This document shows positions 13,601-22,717 of a DNA stretch of 64,000 nucleotides, piece after piece. A program made the position numbers and the translations under genes. Below the pieces are notes generated by a model. That model made no database searches and was not told the origin of the DNA. It saw only the letters and a list, made by a program, of their open reading frames with translations. Origin of the DNA: Protula sp. h YS-2021 (taxonomy: Eukaryota; Annelida; Polychaeta; Sabellida; Serpulidae); NCBI GenBank assembly GCA_949752745.1, contig OX457031.1:44518269-44582268 (forward strand), read 5' to 3'. Numbering within the stretch: position 1 is the first letter of the stretch; the number at the start of each line of letters is the position of its first letter.

Positions 13601-16600
13601 GTAGTTCCGATATATAGTTAAATGAGTGATTGATTCAATGTGGCGACAAGACTGGATTCAGTTTTTACCGGAAATTTGATGCTGATGGAAAGTTGCTTGT
13701 CATTGTCGACCATGAATGACACCCAAAGGATGGGGGGAAGGGGTGTAGGGGAGGGAGGCAGGGTGTGAAAAGATATGGTAGTGTGATATTTAAAAAAAAA
13801 TCTACGAGTGGAAAAATGAAGGAAGTTAAAAGCTGGAGTAAACAATTACCCAACGATAAAAAAATACACTAAACTAAATTGACAGATCGCCCCACGATAT
13901 GCAGAGGTATCCACAGAGCCACGTGGTCGGGGGCGGCCCGGGTAAGGAGACGCTGGACCGGCACAGCTATCACGGCGGCGGCGTCGGCGGCGGGGAGGAG
14001 CGCTCCTCCGGTACAGTCACGCCCGTGGACGACCCGGCTACGAGGTGTGTCCTCATTAGTAACTCCCTTCCCCTCCCGTTTAACTCTATCCCGAGCCAAC
14101 TATCCCCCTCCCTTCCTCCGACAAAACGCACTTATTTGAACGATACCCAATTGCGTTGCTTCGAATAAACGCAGTATTATTGTTGTCAGGCGGGTTGAAA
14201 ATTTGCCAGACTTTTGTCATTGCCATAAGTGGACGCTGTGCTAAATGCACCTGTTTAAAATTTTCATGTAGTCACGTAAATTGCTTCGTTGAGCACTACA
14301 CGGCGAGTTTATGTGTTCTGTTTAGGTCCCGGATGGAGCGTATGGAGGCGCAGTTAGCGAGCCTGACGGTCATGGTCCAGCACGCGGTCACGAGCCGCCC
14401 CAGCAGTGCGCACAGCGACTTCTCGCAGCACAGCAGTAAGCGTGTACCTCCTTCCACTCCCCGACCTCAACCCCTACCCCCCCCCCTCCGCCCTCAGTCC
14501 CCGCCCCCACGTCACGAGCCGCCCCAGCAGTGCGCACAGCGACTTCTCGCAGCACAGCAGTAAGCGCTGTACCTCCTTCCACTCCCCGCCCTCAGCCCCC
14601 CCCCCCCCCCCGCCCTTCGCCACAAGCCATACGAGCAGTGCGAACAGCGACCTCTCACAGCAGAGTAGTAAGCGCTGTACTTCCTTCCACTCCCCGCCCT
14701 CTGTCAACCCCCCCCCCCCCCCCGCCTGTCGTCACAAGCACTACCAGCAGTGTGAACAGCGACCTCTCGCAGCACCGGAGTAAAGCGACTTCTCGCAGCA
14801 CAGGAGTATGCGCTGTACTTTCTCCCAATACCCGTCCTCACCCCGTCCTCCACCTAACGTGTCACGACCCCAGTGCCACTGCCCGCCTTTGCTACATATG
14901 TACGAACGTAATCACACAAATAACCACGCACATAACCACATGCTGCATGATTTATCTCGTTGATTTGGTTATCATTTGCTTGACAGAGACAACGACGGAG
15001 AGTGGTGGCAGCGATTCAACCACGCCCACGCTGCAGTCTCCTTCCTGTGACGCCTTCAAAGGTAATCCCCTCCCCCCCCCCCCCCCGCCCCCCCATCCCC
15101 CACCACTACACGCATGCCCCCGGGTTGCTAGCACAGCTGCTCCACGGCTTCCAAAGCCCTACCCAATTAATTACATCGAGCACCACAATTAAGGGCGTTG
15201 GGGGGGGGGCAGAGACGTGCTGATGTTAACAGGAATATCCAGAGCGTGTGTTGTGATACTTATGTACTTATGTTAATATTACTTAAAGATTATATTGGTA
15301 CTAAGTTATAGCTCTTGTGCCCTGCAGTCGCCTGCAGCCCTCACCAAGTACATATGTAAAAGTAATATAGCAATCATATTGTCACCTGTCCTTCTGCCCT
15401 AACAACCACTGAGTTCAGGTAACCAAGTTTTAATATTACTGAGTGAATTCTGACATTATAGGTATGAATGAAGGGCCAGCATTGCTGGGGCTCAATCCAC
15501 GGGTGGTCGACGGTTTGAAGCAGCTGTATGCACGTGCGCAGCAGCTGCGTGCAGATGCCAACTCGCTGAGACAGCTGCAGACGTCACATATGCAAACTAC
15601 AAAGGAGGCTATGAACCATGCTTTTCTTAATATAAAGGTAAATGATTTTACGGTAACAACTTATTGCAGAGCGAACGGAATTGTCTCAATTCAAAATTCA
15701 AAATATATCCATAAATCTGGATTTTCATTAAAGGCTAATGTAACTTTTTATAACTATGACATTGTTCAACGGGTGACTAATTGCGCAATATCTAGTTTAA
15801 AAATGGTAACAATCGCACACTTTCCTCAAGAAATAAAATAAAGCAAAACTGTCTGGAATAAAGTTTGAAAACTGAAAACAGAGCATCGAAGACACTGTAT
15901 AATTTTTTTTTTCTTTGATAGGCTGTGATAGAAAAGGTCCCTGGTGCGACAGATTATCCAATCAGAGTGCAGAGATTAGATGTCGATAAGCAGCTGCATG
16001 AATATCAGAACCAGGCGAACTCCATGCAGAACGATCTGAGGTGACTATGGCAGCAGTGTGATCTATGGTCACCAATTGCAGTGTGTTCCATTGTCACTAA
16101 CTGTAGTCTGTTAGATGATCAACAACTACAGTGTGTTCAACGATCAACAGCTGCAGTGTGTTCCATGATCACTAACTGCGGTGTATTACATGGTCAATAA
16201 TTGCAGTAAAAATTATCTCTACTAACAAAGAAAATGAATGTTATGTTTTGTTTTAGAATAAAACCTTTTCAGGCTATAAACCAATGTCTCAAATCGTTTC
16301 TCTTACAGTCAGATTCTAATCCCGTCCTCGGTAACAAACACAAACAAAATAATTAATAAAAAATTGTTTTTCACGTGTGCGTGTTTTTTTTTTTTTTAAT
16401 TGAGACCTCATATCCTAATGCTTCACACCCTCACTGTGTGTTTCAGCGACCTGTCGTTCGCGGTGGAGGAGTTACGTCATGACGTGCTAGAGCGCGGCTG
16501 CCGCGTGAACAAGGAAGAGGTGCAGACGATGGCGCTGGCGCTAGGCAACATCAGCAAGCAGCTGGCCCAACTCAAAGGTAATGATAATGACGTCATCAGC

Positions 16601-17523
16601 TAGCAGCTGGCCCAGCTCTAAGGTAATGACAATGGCAGCATCAGCAAGCAGCTGGCCCAGCTCAAAGGTAATGATAATGACGTCATCAGGTAGCAGCTGG
16701 CCCAGCTCAAAGTTAATAACAATGATGTCATCAGCTAGCAGCTGGGCCAGCTCAAAGGTAATGACAATGACGTCATCAGCTAGCAGCTGGCCCAGCTCAA
16801 GGGTAATGACAATTACGTCATCAGCTAGCAGCTGGCCTAGCTCAAAGGTAATGACAATGATGTCATCAGCTAGCAGCTGGCCCAGCTCAAAGGTAATAAC
16901 AATGATGTTATCAGCTAGCAGCTGGGTCAGCTCAAAGGTAATGACAATGACGTCATCAGCAAGCAGCTCGCCTAGCTCAAAGGTAATGACAGTGACGTCA
17001 TCAACTAGCAGCTGGCGTAGCTCAAAGGTAATAACAATGACGTCATCAGCTAGCAGCTGGCCCAGCTCAAAGGTCATAGCAGTGACATCATCAGCAAGCA
17101 GCTGGCGCAGCTCAAACGTAATGACAATGACGTCATCAGCAAGCAGCTGGCCCAGCTCAAAGGTAATGTCAATGACGTCATCAGGTAGCAGCTGGCCCAG
17201 CTCGAAGGTAATAGCAGTGACATCATCAGCAAGCAGCTGGCGCAGCTCAAAGGTAATGACAATGGCAACATCAGCAAGTACCTGGTCCAGGTTAAAGGTA
17301 ATAAAAAGGCTGTATCAGTCCAGGACAAAGATTATAATAATGGCATCATCAGCAAGCACATAGTCCATAGTCCAGCTCAAAGGGCCCCTGCACGCCGTCT
17401 TAGGCGCACCCAATACTAATGAATATAATAGTAATAACAATAATAGAAGTGATGATAAAATAAAATAAAATGATAATCATAAAAATACTTATAATGCTAA
17501 AAATACTAATATTAATGACAGCA

Positions 17524-17568
<45 letters not shown>

Positions 17569-20500
17569 GAGAGGTAAAATGTAAATATATTGCATCATAT
17601 ATCATAAATCTTGACATCAGCATTCGTGAGCTGGAGCATTGTCCATGGACAATCTTGTTAAACTCAAGCATTCTATAATTTTGACACTTGTGTTCGGGAT
17701 CAGGTGCAAACGTGTCAGATAAAGAAGTTCTTTTTCTGTTATAGGCAAGTACCCTGGTCTACAGAGCAACATGAAAACTGTCATGGCGGGCGAAATGGAA
17801 GTTGTCGTTAAGGAAGAAAAGTAGGTTAAAAGTCGTAAATAAATGCAACATAAAGTGAAGCTTTTTGAGCATTTTAAATGTGCTGTGTTAAGACTGCGTA
17901 GCCTAGGGCTTGGAAGCCGCTTTGCATTTCACTGACCTGTACATAAAAGCTGAACATGCCAGTTGAATATTATTTGTCGGTTTGTGAACCTGCTATGACA
18001 ATCACATAAGTAACTTAGATACATAGAATTGTAATATTTGTATGTCATCTGAACGGCCACAAACTGCTGGGTGGGAATTAACCATATATGTGTTTCAAAA
18101 AAAGCATATTAGTTAACGCTCAAGGAAAGCTTGGATTCGTTTGGATAAATGTTCAGTAAAATATTACACACGAAACTGGCTCGTAAAAAAAAGGAACGTA
18201 AAGAAGAAGAAGAAAAATGTTCACCCTCAAAATGAGGCTTGTTTTTGTCGGTTGTTGTACGGTGGTTCGTCCAGTGCCTTGCCTGCTTGAGCTGCATGTA
18301 AGTTGCTGTCGTCTGCCTATACATGTGGCCTCATTTCACTCTTCTTCACTGTACTTCTGGATTTGTAGTTACTGTTAAATCGATCGCGTAACGTCAGCGT
18401 TGCTTCCTTCCTTGTGTATTATTTAACATTCTTTCACGAACTGCGGTACATATTTATTTAATTACTCACTCAATGATTTATTTATTTATCATTACAAAAG
18501 TTACACAGGTTTCTTTACTGAATGGCATTTGCAGTATAATGCTTAATCGTAATACTTGTTTGCTTTCTTTGCTGTTTGCTTAAATAAAATCACTACTGGA
18601 TTATGCTGAAATATTCTGACACTAGAATGAGTTTTCAACCATATGAGTCGAGCGTTATGGGTGGATTTCTATCAGCTTTAAATAAGATTTTGTGTGTGGG
18701 GGGGGGGGGGGGGGTGAGGGAGGGAGGGATGGAGGGTGATATGATTCATGTTCTGCTAGATAATTTGAGGATGGGTTGAATATCTCGGTACGAACTTCAA
18801 CGTATACATACCTGATTCCGTTTCGTAGCCTCTACTCTTCTCTCTCACTATCTCTCACTCTTTCTCTCTGTTTCTCTCCTTTTCTCATTTTTGTGCTCTC
18901 TGCCTCTGTATATATCTATATTTTTTTCTTGCATTTTTTCTTCTTCCTTTCTTTTTGATACTTCTGGGACGCCTGAGTCTAACCTGAGTGTGGATAAAAT
19001 TTAGTAATTTTATGTAATCTTAAGGCATAAAAGACGTGTGAAAAAAGATTGCTTATTTTGCAATAACGGCACGCTTACATTCGTTTCGAGAAAGACACAC
19101 ACAAAAAAAATTAAATTCACACTGAAAAAAATGACAACCCTTGGTCGATAATTTATTCCGTACTTTGCAGTTAGCATGTATTTTAACAATATTTACCTAT
19201 TTTTATGAAACTGCTAAAAAAATTAAGGTATTCCCGCACTCTTATGCACGCTAGAGATCGTCATTAAAAACGGACGTTAGAGGGCGTCACTGTTGCATAG
19301 CCGGAGCATGGCTTTGTGGTGGTGAACTGTTACGTATGTCATGTCAGCAGACGTCAGTCTCTGTCAACCGCCTATGTCCTTCACCTACTGGTTCACTCTC
19401 CTGCCAGAGCAACGCCGTAGTCACGTCACGTGCTTGTATGTTACTTGTTTGTTTGTGTGTATAGATTTTTGCGCGAACAGCCTGCTGTTTTCGAAGACCA
19501 GCTTAAAAAGTGTGAAAACATCATGAAAGTACTCAAAACTCTCAAAAGGTAACAGTATTAAAACGTTGATCTGGAAATGGCTGTAAAAATCGCTGCACCT
19601 GCGTTGGATTTTTTGATGAGAGATATCCTTGATATGTACATTGATAACTGAAACGTTTTTCGAAAACAGAAACACATCAGGGCAGTTATTTGACCTGACA
19701 CGCTTTTTTCAGTTGAGTAGATTAGGCTCATTATTTAACGCTGTAATTAATTCGCTATTTACATTGTCCTCTTATCGTAAAAAGTTGAGTTCTTTGCACA
19801 ATTCCATTACCTTAAATGGTTCCCTGTTAAGATTTAGATTTTGTGGATATCAAAAAAAAGTCTTCATACGCGTTTTTCATTTCTGCATGCTGTGCGCTGC
19901 GTGTAAGCCGAGTAAATAGCTAAATTTGCTTGTTTTATCTTTGCTTAAAGGTGGGTGAAAGCTTATCATTCGTTTTTGCATGCTTTACATACTTTTTTAA
20001 CCCAGCCGACTTTGTCGGACTGGGTTAGTCGTATCACTATAGGAGGCTTGAATGTATGTGCATATGTTAAACTTTTTCTTTAAAATGCTACTCCTCCTAC
20101 AGTTTTGCTCCAATCGTTTTGATATTGCGCAGGAATGTTCCCTGGGTGGTCCCTCACCTGGCTATTACTTTTTTGACGATTGACAAAAAACTGACAAAAT
20201 GGCAGCACTTTTTGTGCCCGTTTTGAACCATTTTTAAAATGCTACTCCTCCTACAATATTACACTAATCGTTTAGATGTTACGCAGGGATCTTCCCCAGG
20301 GGTTCGCCTACCAGGCCATTTTTTTTTTCTTTTTTTTTTTTTTTGCGGTTCGCCAAAAACTGTCGAAATGGCGGAACTTTGAAGTTTGGCAAAAACTGGA
20401 ATAAATGGTAGAAAATCACTAAATTGTCAAACCATCCATTTCTCTCAGTCTTCTTCAGATAGTTATAAACTTTTATTCGAAAGTTTCTTATGTGCTTCTC

Positions 20501-22717
20501 CACCTGGACTTCGCTTTTTTCGCAAATGACAAAAAAAATGCCGAAATGGTGGAATTTTAAAAATTTTGTAAAATTGTGTAAATGTCGGTAAATACGTAAA
20601 TCGTCAAAACCCAACCTCTCCAACATCCCTTTTCGGATAGCTTCCACCCGGGAAAACTCGTTTTTTTTTAATTAAAATTATGAAAGTTCTCCATTTTTGA
20701 GCCTAACAGTATTCGTTTCAGAGTTTTTCTCTCTTCCCTTGTTGGTAACTCGGCTGGGTCATCTCTTTGGACATGCTTATTTGGCCTAATAGTATTCGTT
20801 TCAGAGTTTTTCTCTCTTTCCTTGTTTGGTAACTCGGCTGGGTCATGTCCTTTGACATGCTTGTTTTAAAGATACGCACATGCGAAATTGCATGCATATT
20901 TAGCTTACTCCGTGCACTATTCCTGATTTGACTTGAGTATCTGTCCAGGAAAAATTATCAAAGACTAATAATATCAACTTCAGAACTTTCCATATTTGTT
21001 CTTTAAGTTCATTCGCAAGCGCCAGTACCAAGGTGTCAAAGGACTTAGCCAATACCGCCATGATTTGAGGAAATAAAAGAAAAAAAGGGGAAAACAGAGG
21101 GACTTCAAAGGGATTCAAGATTATAATGCACTTGCATTGTGACTGTTGACCATACGAACCACGAGACTGCTACCGTCGTCTCTGGCGTGCATGTTTTCCA
21201 TGCACTGTGGGAACTGCTTGACAACCTGCCAGAAAGTTCCTTGATGGCGTTATTTTCTTTTTCAAAAGGTTGGCTTCTGTTCAAGAAAAGCAGCCCGTGC
21301 GCGCGCCACAGCTTGGCAGTGACGACCAGTTATCTGCCGACAGCCCAAGGACATCCGTACTCAACAACATCCAGGCACTTGTACCCGACCACTCGCAGCG
21401 TCTAGCAAGCATCCAGGTACGTAATTTGTGTGACGTAAGCGTGGCCTGCTTCCGAGTTTTGCTTCTTCTGCAGTTCACATGTACTGATTTTTTTTTTTTT
21501 TTATTTTTTTTTTTTATCAAATATAAATATTCCAAAAATATTAGTATCATGATACTAATAAATCCATGTGTTTAGATGGTTGTCTATTGATTGTGTTAAA
21601 ACAAGCTAATAATAAAAAGGGAAAATAAAGGGTCAATTAATTTTTGTAAAAAGATTATAGCTCTAACCAAAATAATATTATCGCTTTAATTTTGTTTCAG
21701 GAAGCTAGCGTGGCGAGAGAACGGAAGAAGAAAATTGTGATGCGAGGGGAGTCTCTACGTTTCGAAAAATCCTTGGAGATCGCTCAGAAACAGCTGAAGA
21801 GTGCGAACCCGGACCATAGCAAAGATACATCAGCGGATAGCGGTGTAGGGAAGAGTGGGCTCATGAACAGGAGTGAGGAAGGTGGCGATTTGATCCCCAC
21901 CGGCGACGTCCCTCCGCAAAAGCCGCCACGTTTGTTTACCACAGAGACTGGTCTGCCCGAGTCACGTGACGAGTCACTGAACCAATCAGCGCACACGGAT
22001 CACAGCACGTCACGCTTGTCCACGTTCGGGACGGATCTCATGACGTCAACACCTAATGGACAGGATGTGACGTCACCAGCCAGTGTGGCTTCCGAGCGCT
22101 CATCATTTATTGGAGACACGAGCCATGTATACGAGTCAAGCGGAGCTGGCAAGACCGCGGCTAAGGGCAAGAAAATCCCACCGCCTCCCCCACCGAGAAA
22201 AAGTAGCAGGTCGACACTAAGATCTGTGGAAAAACACTCGCCGGGTCACCACGAAGCTGCTCCCTTTTCCCCACCCACGTACGAAAATGTACAGAAATTC
22301 AAGGCTGCGAGTATACTGAAGTCGCCCAGTCGTATCGCGCGGCCCGTGGCGACAGTACGAGCGCCGAACAGCGACGACGGCACGCGGAATGCCACACAGC
22401 TGAATACCAGCGCGGAGTCTCGTGGTGGCGATTCCGCGTCGAATGCGCAGCGCGTGCGCGCTGGTAGCGAGAGTGACAGCGACAGTAGTGCGCACTCACA
22501 GGACACGATCAAGCGGATGGCCAAGTGCTCCCCGCCCTCCTTCCAAAAATCACCGCTCTCACCCAAAGCTCCTGTGTTCACCAAGCCAACGCAGTCAAAA
22601 ATCGGTGTCTACAACGGAAAAAACATGGATCATGTCAAAAGCAATGCTGCGGATTACAAAGGCAACTCCCAGAAGCAAAACAGTCATAGTGATTTCACTG
22701 AGACTGATATATACTGA
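1557..22717 (+). CDS. SRCIN1/KIAA1217-like (p140Cap / sickle tail) gene, 15 exons, 5' end outside window
   Basis: Spliced coding gene; the 15 exons listed separately total 2967 nt and keep one frame across every junction to a TGA/TAA-type stop at 22717 (988 codons seen). The family comprises cytoskeletal adaptor proteins (SRCIN1/p140Cap, KIAA1217/SKT) with an AIP3-like domain, coiled coils and proline-rich SH3 ligands; p140Cap binds Src/Csk regulators and actin-linked proteins. Seen here: a KYPQHA motif in the first exon, a ubiquitin-like/AIP3 N-part ending YYELEDMRDVKDRC, a serine/proline/histidine-rich linker, a helical block (GLNPRVVDGLKQLY onward), a PGLQ segment, and a PPPPPPRK motif in the last exon. 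The vertebrate genome has two paralogues and I cannot say which is closer, so no symbol is given. The start codon and first exons lie left of the window. The homology is recalled from the family, not searched. Confidence 0.88.
1647..8118. other. Intron between exons a and b
   Basis: 6.5 kb, AT-rich, with no supported gene. Contains the 68-bp palindrome at 2323-2390, a GGGA-repeat purine block near 2992-3030, an (AT)n stretch near 3998-4018, an A-rich stretch at 5865-5942, and G runs at 6143-6155 and 6579-6590. Apparent ORFs are low complexity. Confidence 0.7.
2323..2390. repeat. Perfect 68-bp palindrome
   Basis: Two 34-nt arms with no spacer, centred on ATG|CAT at 2356/2357. Core of each arm is CTAAAGCGTTCCATCAAATG; every base pairs. 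It could extrude as a cruciform or form a long hairpin in RNA. No flanking duplication is obvious. Confidence 0.95.
8119..8314 (+). CDS. SRCIN1-like exon b
   Basis: 196 nt, enters in phase 0 and leaves one base. Acceptor CATGTTGCCAG, donor CTTG|GTAAGC. Serine- and aspartate-rich (DDSYYEAINNEEDRLSTHSD), with a YYEAI tyrosine cluster that could be a phosphosite (inference). Ends SPNKSLEKPL. Confidence 0.85.
8315..11800. other. Intron between exons b and c
   Basis: 3.5 kb. Holds a tRNA-derived SINE-like unit (8570-8703), a solitary AATGTCCACGGACATT palindrome at about 8970-8985, two diverged copies of a ~170-bp segment near 9950-10060 and 10130-10240 (shared 'GAAAA(A/G)TGTCA(A/G)T(C/T)ATTGAATCCTG'), and a 20-nt G run at 10906-10925. 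No gene seen. Confidence 0.6.
8570..8703 (+). mobile_element. tRNA-derived SINE-like unit with (TTC)n tail
   Basis: GGCCCAATTGGTAGCGC at about 8580-8596 looks like a tRNA D-arm/A box. It is followed by a loop-like CTATTAA and a degraded B box (GAATTCAGGCC). A (TTC)n microsatellite at about 8668-8703 sits where a SINE tail would be. Stems are too imperfect for a functional tRNA. Confidence 0.5.
11801..11999 (+). CDS. SRCIN1-like exon c: N-part of AIP3-type domain
   Basis: 199 nt; acceptor TGTGCTTTAG, donor ATGAG|GTAAGG. Encodes FRNETKRALLPNEVTTLDTV through YYELEDMR. This is the most diagnostic segment: the pattern of basic start, 'P-x-E-V-x-x-LDT', Ala-Leu-Phe-Ala and terminal 'YYELEDxR' is that of the SRCIN1/KIAA1217 family. 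Confidence 0.93.
12374..12662 (+). CDS. SRCIN1-like exon d
   Basis: 289 nt; completes the AGG codon of exon c and continues DVKDRCVLKIVE, finishing the AIP3-type ubiquitin-like fold. Then comes a low-complexity Ser/Pro/Gln/His linker (SPHVQ repeated twice). Donor CAG|GTAAGG, phase 0. Confidence 0.92.
12663..13294. other. Intron between exons d and e
   Basis: Holds two C runs (13012-13022 and 13028-13040) separated by ATCAA, then an A-rich stretch. Nothing else recognised. Confidence 0.6.
13295..13392 (+). CDS. SRCIN1-like exon e (alternative acceptor possible)
   Basis: 98 nt, SQEKTFSLAMQSNDTYQQQM then ALYAVPPQWPSPR. Two AG acceptors lie 6 nt apart (TTCAG|TCACAG|GAA); both keep frame and differ by Ser-Gln. 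Donor AAG|GTAACC. The Y..P-rich text matches the linker style of neighbouring exons. Confidence 0.8.
13393..13885. other. Intron between exons e and f
   Basis: Contains a pyrimidine-rich patch (13420-13440) and a purine-rich patch (13730-13760). No gene or repeat recognised. Confidence 0.6.
13886..14044 (+). CDS. SRCIN1-like exon f
   Basis: 159 nt; acceptor AATTGACAG, donor CGAG|GTGTGT. Encodes SPHDMQRYPQSHVVGGGPGK, then a Gly/His-rich stretch ending TVTPVDDPATR. GC-rich relative to the surrounding intron. Frame is continuous with exons e and g. Confidence 0.85.
14326..14435 (+). CDS. SRCIN1-like exon g: start of coiled coil, 3' end tandemly copied downstream
   Basis: 110 nt; acceptor TTCTGTTTAG. 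Encodes RSRMERMEAQLASLTVMVQH then AVTSRPSSAHSDFSQHS. The MERMEAQLASLTxMVQ segment is a family hallmark. Donor GCA|GTAAGC at 14436. The last ~50 nt with the donor recur at about 14510, 14615 and 14725 (see repeat entry). Confidence 0.9.
14386..14785 (+). repeat. Four copies of exon-g 3' end plus its 5' splice site
   Basis: The unit carries CAGCAGTGCGCACAGCGAC, TCTCGCAGCA and a GTAAGC/GTAAAG donor, then TCCTTCCACTCCCCGCCCTC and a C run. Donor GT positions are 14436 (true exon), 14560, 14668 and 14780. Peptides diverge conservatively (SSAHSDFSQHSS, SSAHSDFSQHSS, SSANSDLSQQSS, SSVNSDLSQHRS). C runs at about 14597-14611 and 14709-14723 separate the units. Confidence 0.88.
14987..15061 (+). CDS. 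SRCIN1-like exon h
   Basis: 75 nt; acceptor TTGCTTGACAG, donor AAAG|GTAATC. Encodes TTTESGGSDSTTPTLQSPSC then DAFK. Phase 1 in and out, matching donor g and acceptor i. Short Ser/Thr-rich linker; read in this frame only because the neighbours demand it. Confidence 0.78.
15062..15461. other. Intron between exons h and i
   Basis: C-rich run with two G breaks at about 15068-15095, a G run near 15200, then AT-rich sequence. No gene seen. Confidence 0.6.
15462..15637 (+). CDS. SRCIN1-like exon i: helical AIP3 core
   Basis: 176 nt; acceptor GACATTATAG, donor AAAG|GTAAAT. Encodes GLNPRVVDGLKQLYARAQQL, then RADANSLRQLQTSHMQTTKE and AMNHAFLNIK. Long amphipathic helix with heptad-like leucines; strong family resemblance to the coiled-coil part of p140Cap/SKT. 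Confidence 0.93.
15922..16040 (+). CDS. SRCIN1-like exon j
   Basis: 119 nt; acceptor TTCTTTGATAG, donor TGAG|GTGACT. Encodes AVIEKVPGATDYPIRVQRLD then VDKQLHEYQNQANSMQNDL, continuing the coiled coil. Confidence 0.9.
16041..16446. other. Intron between exons j and k with short degenerate repeat
   Basis: 16060-16210 has about five degenerate units of ~32 nt (variants of 'CAACTGCAGTGTGTTCCATGA'). T run at 16387-16398. No gene. Confidence 0.6.
16447..16577 (+). CDS. SRCIN1-like exon k, 3' end seeds a 45-bp minisatellite
   Basis: 131 nt; acceptor GTGTGTTTCAG, donor AAAG|GTAATG. Encodes SDLSFAVEELRHDVLERGCR, VNKEEVQTMALALGNISKQL, AQLK. The 'DLsfaVEELR..V..rgCRV' text is typical of the family. Immediately downstream the exon end and donor are reiterated to about 17340. 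Confidence 0.92.
16541..17340 (+). repeat. 45-bp minisatellite made of exon-k end plus splice donor, ~17 units
   Basis: Each unit reads approximately AGCAGCTGGCCCAGCTCAAA, then GGTAATGACAATGACGTCAT, then CAGCT. The first unit is the genuine exon k/intron junction, so each later unit repeats a donor context AAAG|GTAATG. Most later units carry TAG in place of the exon's AAG; a minority keep AAG. The period is divisible by 3, so both strands stay open; the long ORFs are artefacts. Eight units keep a full TGACGTCA octamer. Confidence 0.93.
17341..17744. repeat. Intron tail with (AAT)n microsatellite and terminal palindrome
   Basis: (AAT)n at about 17526-17568 preceded by AT-rich degenerate repeats. 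TTGTCCATGGACAA palindrome at 17640-17653 followed by TCTTGTT, like the 5' ends of the HINE-like copies, but with no body recognised on its left. Confidence 0.65.
17745..17820 (+). CDS. SRCIN1-like exon l
   Basis: 76 nt; acceptor TTCTGTTATAG, donor AAAA|GTAGGT. Encodes GKYPGLQSNMKTVMAGEMEV then VVKEEK. The PGLQ-x-N-M/L-x-x-V-x-x-E-V-E-x-V pattern is characteristic of the family. Confidence 0.9.
17821..19464. other. Intron between exons l and m
   Basis: 1.6 kb. Holds a 17-nt G run (18698-18714), a TCTC-rich stretch (18836-18885) and T-rich sequence to 18955. No gene recognised. Confidence 0.6.
19465..19548 (+). CDS. SRCIN1-like exon m
   Basis: 84 nt; acceptor GTGTGTATAG, donor AAAAG|GTAACA. 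Encodes FLREQPAVFEDQLKKCENIM then KVLKTLKR; completes the FLKEE-like motif begun in exon l. Confidence 0.88.
19998..20866 (-). mobile_element. HINE/Helentron-like element, minus orientation (copy 2)
   Basis: The left edge is a hairpin, CCCAGCCGAC TTT GTCGGACTGGG (20001-20024), which is the 3' end on the minus strand. The right edge on the minus strand begins ACAAGCATGTCAAAGGACAT then GACCCAGCCGAG, repeating the hairpin arm. The terminal ~85 bp is itself duplicated (20697-20766 and 20780-20866). The interior has two divergent units (CTCCTCCTAC...) and the segment shared with bases 1-280. No protein coding. Confidence 0.65.
20867..21268. other. Intron end before exon n
   Basis: Single-copy-looking AT-rich intron; no feature recognised. 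Confidence 0.5.
21269..21416 (+). CDS. SRCIN1-like exon n
   Basis: 148 nt; acceptor TTTCAAAAG, donor CCAG|GTACGT. Encodes LASVQEKQPVRAPQLGSDDQ through PDHSQRLASIQ. Frame is continuous with exons m and o. Confidence 0.83.
21701..22717 (+). CDS. SRCIN1-like last coding exon
   Basis: 1017 nt including the stop; acceptor TTTTGTTTCAG. Begins EASVARERKKKIVMRGESLR, a basic helix, and then a long, probably disordered Ser-rich tail (about 300 residues). At 22170-22215 a KKIPPPPPPRKSSR motif is a good candidate SH3/EVH1 ligand. Ends ...DFTETDIY. Many basic-Ser-Pro motifs (KSPSR, KSPLSPK) could be phosphosites (inference). Confidence 0.92.
   Translation, partial: EASVARERKKKIVMRGESLRFEKSLEIAQKQLKSANPDHSKDTSADSGVGKSGLMNRSEEGGDLIPTGDVPPQKPPRLFTTETGLPESRDESLNQSAHTDHSTSRLSTFGTDLMTSTPNGQDVTSPASVASERSSFIGDTSHVYESSGAGKTAAKGKKIPPPPPPRKSSRSTLRSVEKHSPGHHEAAPFSPPTYENVQKFKAASILKSPSRIARPVATVRAPNSDDGTRNATQLNTSAESRGGDSASNAQRVRAGSESDSDSSAHSQDTIKRMAKCSPPSFQKSPLSPKAPVFTKPTQSKIGVYNGKNMDHVKSNAADYKGNSQKQNSHSDFTETDIY

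Noticed and set aside
14530..15192. 220-codon proline-rich ORF
   Set aside because: Reads through duplicated junctions, C runs and intron; only 14987-15061 of it is supported as an exon.
16541..17363. 178- and 260-codon ORFs on opposite strands
   Set aside because: By-product of a 45-bp unit divisible by three; the plus frame differs from the exon k frame.
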